6,093 nt of DNA from Desulfobulbus sp. (lineage in GTDB: Bacteria > Desulfobacterota > Desulfobulbia > Desulfobulbales > Desulfobulbaceae): assembly GCA_011051825.1 (NCBI GenBank), contig DRKH01000419.1, positions 1-6,093 on the forward strand, given 5' to 3'. Shown piece after piece: positions 1 to 6,093 of the stretch. Each line of letters starts with the position of its first letter. The first letter of the stretch is position 1. Below the pieces are notes generated by a model. The model saw only the letters and a program-made list of their open reading frames with translations. It had not been told where the DNA came from and ran no database searches. Made by a program: the position numbers and the translations under genes.

Positions 1-1193
1 ATCTTTTTGTGAATCTGTGCCTGGGCGGTGGCAATCGGAAAAAGGGCAAGCAGCCTGTCATAGACCGCCTCCATCATTGAGCGGGTATTGCCATGGACAA
101 TCTGTTCGAAGAGCGGGTCCGGAGCAGGGGTCAGCCGCTGAATTATTTTCTCCACAAAAGGGTCGTTGGTTCGTGCTCGGGGGAGGATGAACTGATTGCC
201 CCGGAAAAAAATAAAAACCCGCTTCGGATGAATGTCTGCAGGGTAAAGAAGATATTTAAAGGCCAGGTAATGGACGGCGGACAGGCCACCGAAGTTGACA
301 ATGGAATGCACTTTTTCCCCGCCCAGGAGCCGGCCCAGATACTCATCATCTATCCGGCTCCAGAGCATGGAGTTGCCGATAAAGACAAAGTCCGGTTTTT
401 CCGCTTCCAGTTCCTGCTGGACCATTTTTCCGATATAGGGTTCCCGTTGGACGGAGACCGGGATGAAAAGAGCCGGGGCCAGGGCAACGGCTATGGTTGC
501 CAGCACCGAAACCGGACGATTTTGCAGGGTCAGGGGGAGGACAAGGCTGAGGGTGCAGAAGGATGCAAAGACCCAGGCCGGAATCAGTCCATACCTGGCA
601 ATGAGCATAATCTGCCACCAGAAGTCGAGACTGCCGAGTACGGGAACAGCCGTGTCCGATCCCTCCAGAATCCTGCTGTTCATCATGGGGGGCGTCATGA
701 AGCCGACGGAAAAACCTCCGCCGCCGGTCTCCTTGCGCATGCGGATTTCAAAGAGATGAAGACCCTTTGTCAGCTGAGCCCAGGCGTCGACTCGCTGTTT
801 TCCGGGGTGATTGGGAGTCATTGAAGCAATTTTTTTTCCATCAACCGAAAGGACGCCGTAATCATTGGTTTCGAGTTTAAAACAATAAGGGCCGGTAACC
901 GGGACCTCCCAGAGCAGATAGCCCCGCGCTTGTTTAAAATCCGGATTAAGCGCAACAATCTCACCGGCAGGCAGGAAAACCTCATATTGAGTGACATTCA
1001 GGGGGCGGGCAGGGGCATAAAAGTGCATCCACCATCCGTTGCGGCTGAAATCAGCGCGTGGTGAAATAATGTGGTGAAGAATTATATCGGGGGCGAACAG
1101 GCAGAAGAGCAACAACAGGGATGCGCTCAAAAGCAACCATTTTCCTGTTCTCCAACGACTGAAAGCTGTAAAAAAAAGAGAAATTTTTCCCAT
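1..1193 (-). CDS. Membrane-anchored PA14-like / SGNH-hydrolase-like protein, C-terminus beyond the left edge
   Basis: The frame is open from an ATG at 1193-1191 down to the left edge, giving 397 codons without a stop. Predicted order: a membrane anchor (about 19-35, WLLLSASLLLLFCLFAP); a soluble PA14-like beta-sandwich (about 90-168), with 'GPYCFKLETNDYG', 'LSVDGKKI' and 'LTKGLHLFEI' matching the family's strand/DDG-like/ligand-loop/G-h-h pattern; two hydrophobic helices (about 192-222 and 228-248); then an SGNH-like domain. That domain shows 'FVFIGNSMLWSR' (block I, candidate nucleophile S274), 'IVNFGG' (block II Gly, about 302) and 'FIFFRGNQF' (block III Asn, N333). The block V Asp-x-x-His would lie beyond the window. 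With N-in topology, both soluble domains fall on the periplasmic side. SGNH proteins near polysaccharide genes are often O-acyl transferases or esterases; that role here is inference. No strong Shine-Dalgarno precedes the ATG. A GTG at 1220 would add nine residues. The gene is divergent from the decarboxylase gene. Confidence 0.85.
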   Translation of the reverse strand, partial: MGKISLFFTAFSRWRTGKWLLLSASLLLLFCLFAPDIILHHIISPRADFSRNGWWMHFYAPARPLNVTQYEVFLPAGEIVALNPDFKQARGYLLWEVPVTGPYCFKLETNDYGVLSVDGKKIASMTPNHPGKQRVDAWAQLTKGLHLFEIRMRKETGGGGFSVGFMTPPMMNSRILEGSDTAVPVLGSLDFWWQIMLIARYGLIPAWVFASFCTLSLVLPLTLQNRPVSVLATIAVALAPALFIPVSVQREPYIGKMVQQELEAEKPDFVFIGNSMLWSRIDDEYLGRLLGGEKVHSIVNFGGLSAVHYLAFKYLLYPADIHPKRVFIFFRGNQFILPRARTNDPFVEKIIQRLTPAPDPLFEQIVHGNTRSMMEAVYDRLLALFPIATAQAQIHKK

Positions 1194-1254
1194 GGATTTC
1201 GGCTTGGTCTCGGGTTGCACAAAAGCAACTTTTTCGGGCAGCTCCAGGGCAATG

Positions 1255-1283
1255 GTAATACACTGTTTTGCCGATTCTGTAAA
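1255..1283 (-). promoter_or_regulatory. Candidate sigma70 promoter for the PA14/SGNH gene
   Basis: Read on the minus strand, TTTACA (1283-1278, five of six to the -35 consensus) is followed after exactly 17 bp by TATTAC (1260-1255, four of six to the -10 consensus). Transcription would begin near 1247, leaving a leader of about 55 nt to the ATG at 1193, or about 27 nt to the alternative GTG at 1220. Spacing and orientation fit. The call rests on hexamer matches alone. Confidence 0.4.
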
Positions 1284-1352
1284 ACAGGGAGATCGTTCAA
1301 GACCATTAAAACTGCAATATGACGCTCGGGCAAGGGGATTTGCAAGTCTTCC

Positions 1353-1381
1353 TTGACAACTGTATCCCGTTCGCCTAAGTA
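1353..1381 (+). promoter_or_regulatory. Weak candidate promoter for the decarboxylase gene
   Basis: A perfect -35 hexamer TTGACA sits at 1353-1358, in the right orientation and about 170 bp ahead of the decarboxylase start. The hexamer 17 bp downstream (TAAGTA, 1376-1381) matches the -10 consensus poorly, and TAAACA at 1380-1385 is too far away. The site may need an activator or may be a chance match. Confidence 0.25.
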
Positions 1382-1525
1382 AACACTCATCAAGCAACTT
1401 TATCCGAAAATCGCCTGGGAAGCACTGTCGATTCGGGCTATTTTCATGGTTTGTTGCGGCTGTGACCTGAAAAATGATGAGTTATCATCGGTGGTGCATT
1501 TTTCTTTATACATTTCTGGAAAAAT

Positions 1526-2479
1526 ATGAAATCTCAAACACGAAAACAGGTGTTGGTTACCGGAGGCACCGGGTTCCTCGGTTCTCACCTCTGTGAACGA
1601 TTGCTTAAAGACGGAAACGATGTCCTCTGTGTGGATAATTTCTTTACCGGAACCAAGGATAATGTCCTGCATCTGCTGGATAATCCGCATTTTGAACTCA
1701 TGCGCCATGATGTGACTTTTCCCCTGTATGTTGAAGTGGACGAGATCTACAATCTGGCCTGTCCTGCTTCCCCGATCCATTATCAGCACGATCCGGTCCA
1801 GACCACAAAGACCAGCGTTCATGGCGCGATTAACATGCTCGGACTTGCCAAGCGGGTCAATGCCAAGATTTTCCAGGCCTCAACCAGCGAGGTCTACGGG
1901 GATCCTCAGATTCATCCCCAGACCGAAGATTACTGGGGCCATGTCAACCCGATCGGCTTCCGTTCCTGCTATGATGAGGGAAAACGCTGTGCCGAGACCC
2001 TTTTCTTTGATTACCGGCGTCAACACAAGCTGCGGATCAAGGTCGCCCGGATTTTCAACACCTACGGCCCTAAAATGCACCCCAACGACGGCCGGGTGGT
2101 TTCAAATTTTATCATGCAGGCGCTGCAGAACCAGCCCATTACCATCTACGGCGATGGCGCCCAGTCCCGTTCTTTTTGTTATGTCGACGACCTGATAGAG
2201 GTTTTTGTTCGTTTTATGGCCAGTGACGATGATTTTACCGGGCCAATGAATACCGGTAACCCCGGCGAGTTTACCATTAAGGAACTTGCGGAAAAGATCA
2301 TTGATCTTATCGGTTCTTCCTCCAAGCTGGAGTATAAACCTCTGCCCAGTGACGATCCCATCCAGCGTCGGCCCGATATCACCCTGGCCAGGGAGAAGCT
2401 TGGCTGGGAACCGGGTATCCGGCTGGAAGAAGGGCTGAAAAAGACCATTCCTTATTTTGAGGGTTTTCTTAAAGGCTGA
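1526..2479 (+). CDS. uxs: UDP-glucuronate decarboxylase (UDP-xylose synthase)
   Basis: This 317-residue protein is a full-length extended short-chain dehydrogenase/reductase of the UXS type. It converts UDP-glucuronate to UDP-xylose with bound NAD+ (EC 4.1.1.35), a cytosolic sugar-nucleotide step. The Rossmann glycine motif GGTGFLG is at 13-19. The UXS-type block 'NLACPASPIHYQHDP' is at 76-90, and 'STSEVYGDP' at 119-127 supplies the Thr/Ser-Glu active-site pair. Y149 and K153 form the YxxxK catalytic pair. 'RIFNTYGP' (175-182), 'SRSFCYVDDL' (214-223) and 'NTGNPGEFT' (242-250) are the usual substrate-binding blocks; 'LPSDDPIQRRPD' (273-284) is also typical of UXS. A modest Shine-Dalgarno-like TGGA (1517-1520) lies 5 nt before the ATG. 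A UDP-glucose dehydrogenase would be needed to supply the substrate and is not in the window. The gene is followed by a 260-bp gap, so it may be transcribed apart from the glycosyltransferases. Confidence 0.95.
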   Translation: MKSQTRKQVLVTGGTGFLGSHLCERLLKDGNDVLCVDNFFTGTKDNVLHLLDNPHFELMRHDVTFPLYVEVDEIYNLACPASPIHYQHDPVQTTKTSVHGAINMLGLAKRVNAKIFQASTSEVYGDPQIHPQTEDYWGHVNPIGFRSCYDEGKRCAETLFFDYRRQHKLRIKVARIFNTYGPKMHPNDGRVVSNFIMQALQNQPITIYGDGAQSRSFCYVDDLIEVFVRFMASDDDFTGPMNTGNPGEFTIKELAEKIIDLIGSSSKLEYKPLPSDDPIQRRPDITLAREKLGWEPGIRLEEGLKKTIPYFEGFLKG

Positions 2480-2679
2480 TCCGTTTTCTCCTGTATGCCG
2501 TTCAACGTCCGGTTGCAATAAGCCGCCCCAACGGCTGCATCTTCTGCAGAATTCTGTTCTATGACGGTAAGAGTTCGCCAGCGCCCCATTTTCGTCCGAT
2601 CAGGTCTCCCTGCATAGACGGGCTATAGTTCGTCGGCCTGCTTGAACGCATATAGAGCACCGAAGTCTGCGCATATCGG

Positions 2680-2691
2680 GTAAACTTTTAC
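2680..2691. repeat. Short inverted repeat, possible operator
   Basis: GTAAA and TTTAC flank a 2-bp centre, making a near-perfect 12-bp palindrome about 50 bp ahead of the first GT4 gene. It covers the place where a -35 element would fall for the TATTAT at 2702-2707 (five of six to the -10 consensus), although no good -35 hexamer is visible there. An operator or activator site is possible. Chance is also plausible for so short a palindrome. Confidence 0.25.
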
Positions 2692-2726
2692 AGTACCAGA
2701 ATATTATAGCCGGTTTCGGATACTCT

Positions 2727-2731
2727 GGTGA
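2727..2731 (+). promoter_or_regulatory. Ribosome binding site deciding the GT4 start
   Basis: GGTGA lies 10 nt before the ATG at 2742 but only 4 nt before the in-frame TTG at 2736. Spacing therefore favours the ATG, giving an N-terminus of MKIVIDV that starts directly in the first beta-strand of the fold. Confidence 0.45.
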
Positions 2732-2741
2732 ACTATTGCGT

Positions 2742-3980
2742 ATGAAGATAGTCATTGATGTGGGAGTAATTGGTCTGGCGCAGCTTTTTGAAACCGCCAG
2801 GACCGGTATTTACAGGGTTATCAGCAGCCTCTCCCTTGAGCTGCTGGCCATGGAAGATCTTGATCTTTCCTACACCTCTCTTTCCTCATTGCAGGTCAAT
2901 CAGCTCACTGACCAGTATTTTGCCGAGCATGGTTATGCCGCCGGAGCTTTCCCGCGAAACGGGTTTGAGCGGCGGCTGACCGCCCTTGCCGGATGTGATC
3001 GTCAAGCCGTCCAGGAGGGGATCACCGCAAAAATCCTCTCTAAACTCTACCGGATGTCGCTGACCGGCAGAATCGGGACCCGGGCGGATCTGTTTCATTC
3101 CCACTATTCCGCTCTACCCCGTTTCCGTTCAGGGCGATCCCCGGTCCGGGTGCTGACGATCTACGATATCATTCCCCTTATTCATCCTGAATATTTTGCC
3201 GATGGGTTTGCCGATGAATTCCGGCCGATTGTCGAGTCGTTTTCTCCGGAAAATGATTTTATATTCACCATTTCGGAGTGCAGTAAAAACGACATCTGTT
3301 CCTACTTTAAGATGGATCCGCAGCGGGTCTTTGTTACACCCCTTGCCGCCTCACCGGCTCTGTACGCTCCTGTGCGTGATGTCGAGCGGATTGCCGAGGT
3401 AAAAGAGCAGTTTCATATTCCGGCAGGCCGATACTTTCTTACCCTGGCCACGGTGGAAAAGAGAAAAAATCTTGCCCTGTCCCTGCAGAGTTTTCGGGAA
3501 ATTTTGCAGGAGCCGGGGTATGATGATCTCTCCTTTGTTCTGGTCGGCACCCGTGGCTGGAAAGTGCGGGAAGTGTGCGAGGATATAGAGAATGATCCGC
3601 TTTTGCGCGACCGGGTGCTGTTCACCGGCTTTGTTGCCGATGAACACCTCAGCGCCCTCTATTCCGGGGCTGAGGCCTTTCTGTATCCATCGCTTTATGA
3701 GGGGTTTGGTCTCCCGCCGCTGGAGGCCATGCAATGCGGCCTGCCGGTCATTACCTCAAAGACCAGCTCTTTGCCGGAGGTCGTTGGCGATGCCGGAATT
3801 CTGGTCGATCCACTGGATAAAGAAGAGATATGTCAGGCCATGCTGTCCCTGCTTGAAAACCGCGAACTTCGCAGGCGTCTGGTCCGGAAAGGGCTTGAAA
3901 GAGCCGGCCGTTTTTCCTGGCGTCGTTGTGCCAGGCAGACGGCGGACGGCTACAGGAAGGCATGGGAAGGACGTGAGTAA
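2742..3980 (+). CDS. Glycosyltransferase family 4 (GT-B fold)
   Basis: This 412-residue cytoplasmic or membrane-associated retaining glycosyltransferase should move a sugar from a nucleotide donor to a growing lipid-linked glycan. The N-terminal Rossmann half begins at once (MKIVIDV), with 'TGIYRV' at 21-26 in the place of the usual G-G-I-x-R-Y loop and 'VLTIYDIIPLIHPEYF' at 137-152. The C-terminal donor-binding half carries 'LATVEKRKN' (235-243, basic residues near the donor phosphates), 'FVLVGTRGW' (265-273), 'VLFTGFVADEHLSALY' (292-307) and the GT4 signature 'YEGFGLPPLEAMQCG' with the EX7E pair E320/E328. Length is normal for the family. The segment at about 40-115 between strand one and the HSHYS motif is longer than in the next gene and may shape the acceptor pocket. 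The donor and acceptor cannot be read from sequence. An in-frame TTG at 2736 would add two residues. Confidence 0.92.
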   Translation: MKIVIDVGVIGLAQLFETARTGIYRVISSLSLELLAMEDLDLSYTSLSSLQVNQLTDQYFAEHGYAAGAFPRNGFERRLTALAGCDRQAVQEGITAKILSKLYRMSLTGRIGTRADLFHSHYSALPRFRSGRSPVRVLTIYDIIPLIHPEYFADGFADEFRPIVESFSPENDFIFTISECSKNDICSYFKMDPQRVFVTPLAASPALYAPVRDVERIAEVKEQFHIPAGRYFLTLATVEKRKNLALSLQSFREILQEPGYDDLSFVLVGTRGWKVREVCEDIENDPLLRDRVLFTGFVADEHLSALYSGAEAFLYPSLYEGFGLPPLEAMQCGLPVITSKTSSLPEVVGDAGILVDPLDKEEICQAMLSLLENRELRRRLVRKGLERAGRFSWRRCARQTADGYRKAWEGRE

Positions 3981-3994
3981 TACCGGTTTATTTT

Positions 3995-5089
3995 ATGCAT
4001 GTACTCTATGACTATCAGATTTTTTCCCTGCAGGAACTAGGTGGAATTTCCAGGTATTTTGTAGAACTTGCCCGCAGGCTCCCGGACTATTCCACTGACA
4101 TCAGGACAACGGTCCTGGCCCCGGTTCATATCAATAGTTACCTTGCAAACAGTCCGGTGCATACCATCGGTCGAAAGGTGGCTTCCTTTCCGGGCAAACA
4201 TCATGTGCTGCCCTGGGTCAATCGTGTCAGCGGTCGCGGTTTTCTTAAAAAACAGCTGCCTGATATCTTCCACGAAACCTATTATTCAAACATCTCGCAA
4301 CCGGTTCGCGCACCCCGTATTCTCACGGTGTACGATATGATCCATGAACGTTTTCCAGATCAATTTCACGGTGTTGATCTGAAGATACCTGCGCTTAAAA
4401 AACAAGCGGTTGCCCGGGCGGATCATGTCATTGCCATTTCAAAGAGTACCCGTGATGATTTGATGGAGTATCTGGGAGTTTCCCCTGAGAAGATCACGGT
4501 TATTCCTCTTGCTCCATCCTTTGACACGGTTGATGAAAGAGCGGATTTTGACCCCACAGATCGACCGTACCTGCTCTATGTGGGCTTAAGAGGCGGGGTG
4601 AAAAATTTTCAGAGATTTATAACCGCCTTTGGTCGTTCACAGATATTGCGATCCGGGTTTAACGTCTTGTGTGTGGGAGGGGGCGATTTTACTGTTGAGG
4701 AGGAACGTCTTTTTCGTGAACTGAAGGTGCCGGAGCAGGTACGACACCTGCAGGCGGATGATTCCCTGCTTGCAGCCCTGTATGCCAATGCAGCTCTGTT
4801 TGTCTATCCGTCCCTGTACGAAGGCTTTGGTTTGCCCCTGCTTGAGGCCATGCACTGCGGGTGCCCGGTTGCCTGCAGCAATGCCGGATCCATGCCTGAA
4901 ATAGCAGGAGATGCCGCGCTCTATTTTGATCCCTTGAACGAAGAGGAGGTGGCGAGTGTCCTTGAATCCATAGTACAATCGCAGGACATGGCCCACTCCC
5001 TGCGGCAACGCGGCCATGAGCGGGAAAAGATGTTTTCCTGGGATTTGTGTGTGGCTCAAACGGCTGAATTGTACCGCCGCCTGATCTAG
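3995..5089 (+). CDS. Glycosyltransferase family 4 (GT-B fold), second copy
   Basis: This 364-residue GT4 enzyme starts 14 nt after the previous stop, so the two are very likely co-transcribed. The N-terminus 'MHVLYDYQIFSLQELGGISRYFVELAR' contains the classic GGISRY loop (16-21). 'DIFHETYYS' (90-98) and 'ILTVYDMIHERFP' (109-121) complete the acceptor half, and 'VIAISKSTRDDL' (145-156) marks the inter-domain hinge. The donor half has 'LLYVGLRGGVKNFQRF' (193-208, with K203 in the usual basic position) and 'YEGFGLPLLEAMHCG' with E276/E284 as the EX7E pair. Proteins of this type often transfer mannose, rhamnose or related sugars in O-antigen and exopolysaccharide assembly, but the sugar is not determined here. 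It resembles its upstream neighbour mainly in the C-terminal half. No strong Shine-Dalgarno precedes the ATG, so translation may be coupled. Confidence 0.92.
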   Translation: MHVLYDYQIFSLQELGGISRYFVELARRLPDYSTDIRTTVLAPVHINSYLANSPVHTIGRKVASFPGKHHVLPWVNRVSGRGFLKKQLPDIFHETYYSNISQPVRAPRILTVYDMIHERFPDQFHGVDLKIPALKKQAVARADHVIAISKSTRDDLMEYLGVSPEKITVIPLAPSFDTVDERADFDPTDRPYLLYVGLRGGVKNFQRFITAFGRSQILRSGFNVLCVGGGDFTVEEERLFRELKVPEQVRHLQADDSLLAALYANAALFVYPSLYEGFGLPLLEAMHCGCPVACSNAGSMPEIAGDAALYFDPLNEEEVASVLESIVQSQDMAHSLRQRGHEREKMFSWDLCVAQTAELYRRLI

Positions 5090-5095
5090 ACTTCC

Positions 5096-5986
5096 ATGGA
5101 AACGACTGCTTCTGAACCAAGACAGAAAAACCGGCTGACCGGCGGCCTGCGTCTGCGCGGAATGAAAAAACAGGGCACGGCCGATAGCCCGCTGGTCTCC
5201 ATTGTCACCATTGTCCGCAATGGTGAGGCCCACATCCGCAAGACCCTTGAAAGCGTCCTGCAGCAGAGTTACACTTCCCTGGAGTATATTGTCATTGATG
5301 GGAACTCAAAGGATGCGACCATTTCAATTCTCCGTCAGTATGATGACCGGATAGACTACTGGCAGAGCGAGTCGGATGAAGGGATCAGTGACGCCTTTAA
5401 CAAGGGGATCCTGGCTGCCCATGGAGACATCATCGGTCTGATTAACTGTGGAGACTGGTATGAGGCTGATGCCGTGCCGCGGGTGGTCGCTGCCTTTTCG
5501 GCAAATCAGGATGTCGGCGTCGTCTGCGGTGCTCTGCAGTTCTGGAGAGGGGCGAGCCGTGAGTATTGCTGTGGTTCGGTGCCGCGGTTGCTTGAGCGTG
5601 AGATGACCATTACCCATCCAACCTGTTTTATCCGTGCGGAACTGTATCACCGATTTGGCCTCTACTCGATGGAATATAAATTTGCCATGGATTATGAGCT
5701 CCTGCTGCGCCTGAAAAGGCAGGGTGTGCGATTTATGTCATTAACAGCAGTGCTTGCCAATATGCAGCATGAAGGCGTTTCCGAGGCAAACTGGAAGGAT
5801 GCGCTCCAGGAAACCCATCGGGCACGAGTTGCCCTGCTTGGCAACTCTTTTTTTGCCGGTCGCAGCTATTTCCTTTTTTTAATTGCCAAACGCGGGCTGC
5901 GGATTGGGCTGGAACAACTTGGTTTGAACAGCGTTATTCGTTTCTATCGGAGCAGGCTGGCTCTGGTTAAAAAACATAAACCCTGA
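5096..5986 (+). CDS. Glycosyltransferase family 2 (GT-A fold)
   Basis: This 296-residue inverting glycosyltransferase begins 6 nt after the GT4 stop. After a basic, poorly conserved stretch of about 30 residues, the GT-A core starts with 'LVSIVTIVRNGEAHIRKTLESVL' (about 33-55). It continues with 'EYIVIDGNSKDAT' (63-75, nucleotide-binding Asp) and 'SESDEGISDAFNKGI' (91-105). The metal-site region is 'LINCGDWYEADA' (115-126), where the usual S/D-D-D is N-C-G-D, as in the NSGD variants common in this subgroup. 'ITHPTCFIR' (172-180) and 'FAMDYELLLRL' (196-206) follow as acceptor-site and catalytic-base blocks. The last 50 residues are basic and hydrophobic ('SYFLFLIAKRGLRIGLEQLG') and may bind the membrane surface. 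ATG at 5096 is used because it is next to the upstream stop. ATG at 5162 would remove the extension and still leave the fold whole, but neither start has a clear Shine-Dalgarno. Donor and acceptor are unknown. Confidence 0.9.
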   Translation: METTASEPRQKNRLTGGLRLRGMKKQGTADSPLVSIVTIVRNGEAHIRKTLESVLQQSYTSLEYIVIDGNSKDATISILRQYDDRIDYWQSESDEGISDAFNKGILAAHGDIIGLINCGDWYEADAVPRVVAAFSANQDVGVVCGALQFWRGASREYCCGSVPRLLEREMTITHPTCFIRAELYHRFGLYSMEYKFAMDYELLLRLKRQGVRFMSLTAVLANMQHEGVSEANWKDALQETHRARVALLGNSFFAGRSYFLFLIAKRGLRIGLEQLGLNSVIRFYRSRLALVKKHKP

Positions 5987-5995
5987 GTGGTTGAG

Positions 5996-6093
5996 ATGTC
6001 GTCCCCTGTTTTCCTCTCTATTTTAATCCCGGTCTATAACTGGGATATCGGCCCTCTGCTTGATCGTCTTTGCAGGCAAGGGCAACGGCTGCC
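5996..6093 (+). CDS. Glycosyltransferase family 2, N-terminus only (right edge)
   Basis: Only the first 32 codons are present. They read as the opening beta-strand and helix of a GT-A glycosyltransferase: 'FLSILIPVYNWDIGPLLDRLCRQG', in which I-P-V-Y-N is the family 2 hallmark. The ATG is 9 nt after the stop of the previous gene. A Shine-Dalgarno-like GAGTGG (5985-5990) lies 5 nt before it and overlaps that stop codon. It is therefore the fourth glycosyltransferase in the operon. Function beyond the family cannot be stated from this fragment. Confidence 0.82.
   Translation, partial: MSSPVFLSILIPVYNWDIGPLLDRLCRQGQRL

Larger units (their letters stand above)
1194..1525. other. Divergent intergenic control region
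   Basis: This 332-bp stretch lies between two genes that point away from each other and shows no convincing gene of its own. It contains a candidate minus-strand promoter (1255-1283) and a perfect TTGACA hexamer on the plus strand (1353-1358). A small inverted repeat, GATGA-GTTA-TCATC (1476-1489), lies about 40 bp ahead of the decarboxylase start. The minus-strand frame of the PA14/SGNH gene stays open through this stretch, but it has no in-frame ATG there and its translation is not protein-like beyond about 1255. I saw no RfaH ops/JUMPStart element. Confidence 0.6.
2480..2741. other. Intergenic gap between uxs and the glycosyltransferase run
   Basis: These 262 bp have stops in all forward frames and no protein-like reading frame. 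They contain a hairpin AGCCG-CCCCAA-CGGCT (2521-2536), an adjoining CTGCA-TCTTC-TGCAG hairpin (2535-2549) and the palindrome CAGAATTCTG (2547-2556). None is followed by a T-run, so none is a convincing intrinsic terminator. Nearer the next gene are two copies of CGCATAT (2647-2653 and 2670-2676), an inverted repeat GTAAA-CT-TTTAC (2680-2691) and a TATTAT hexamer (2702-2707). The contrast with the very tight spacing downstream suggests a separate promoter for the glycosyltransferase operon. Confidence 0.55.

Noticed and set aside
93..824. A 243-codon plus-strand open frame
   Set aside because: It is codon-for-codon antisense to the PA14/SGNH gene. Its translation is low in hydrophobic pattern and rich in Gly/Asp/Glu/Arg without domain-like motifs, whereas the minus strand gives clear membrane helices and SGNH motifs.
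1201..1222. Sigma54-type GG/GC promoter elements
   Set aside because: The GG-to-GC spacing is 9 rather than the required 10 bases, and the flanking bases do not fit.
1194..1525. RfaH ops / JUMPStart element expected ahead of some polysaccharide operons
   Set aside because: No GGCGGTAGC-like sequence was found here or in the 2480-2741 gap.
1400..1822. A 140-codon minus-strand frame across the uxs start
   Set aside because: It overlaps the well-supported uxs coding sequence on the opposite strand and shows no recognisable motif.
2102..2518. A 138-codon minus-strand frame over the uxs 3' end
   Set aside because: It is a shadow of uxs, with no motif or start context.
2521..2549. Intrinsic terminator after uxs
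   Set aside because: The two hairpins have only 5-bp stems and neither is followed by a run of T.
1..6093. CRISPR array, tRNA or rRNA gene, insertion sequence
   Set aside because: I saw no regularly spaced repeats, no tRNA cloverleaf or rRNA-like stretch, and no transposase or terminal inverted repeats.

Overview
The window looks like part of a bacterial surface-polysaccharide (exopolysaccharide, capsule or O-antigen type) biosynthesis locus. Base composition is roughly balanced to slightly GC-rich, and codon use looks uniform across the genes. The style (UXS-type epimerase family, GT4 and GT2 enzymes, and a membrane-anchored protein whose soluble parts would lie outside the inner membrane) suggests a Gram-negative bacterium. 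A Desulfobacterota or other proteobacterial-grade host is my guess only; no taxonomic marker is present.

Layout. Positions 1-1193 (minus strand) hold a large gene that runs off the left edge. It is an unbroken 397-codon reading frame, encoding an N-terminal membrane anchor, a PA14-like beta-sandwich, two more membrane helices and the start of an SGNH-hydrolase-like domain. A 332-bp divergent control region (1194-1525) separates it from the rightward genes and has a plausible minus-strand sigma70 promoter. Positions 1526-2479 encode UDP-glucuronate decarboxylase (UDP-xylose synthase). A non-coding gap of about 260 bp follows, with small palindromes and a short direct repeat. Then comes a tightly packed run of four glycosyltransferase genes: GT4 (2742-3980), GT4 (3995-5089), GT2 (5096-5986) and a second GT2 that leaves the window at the right edge (5996-6093). 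Gaps between these four are 6-14 nt, so they are almost certainly one operon.

Working model (inference). UXS supplies UDP-xylose, or its precursor role feeds other pentoses. The GT4 and GT2 enzymes assemble an oligosaccharide at the cytoplasmic face of the inner membrane. The divergent PA14/SGNH membrane protein could bind and modify the exported glycan, for example by adding or removing acyl groups, on the periplasmic side. That last protein is the least conventional part of the window and the one most worth following up.
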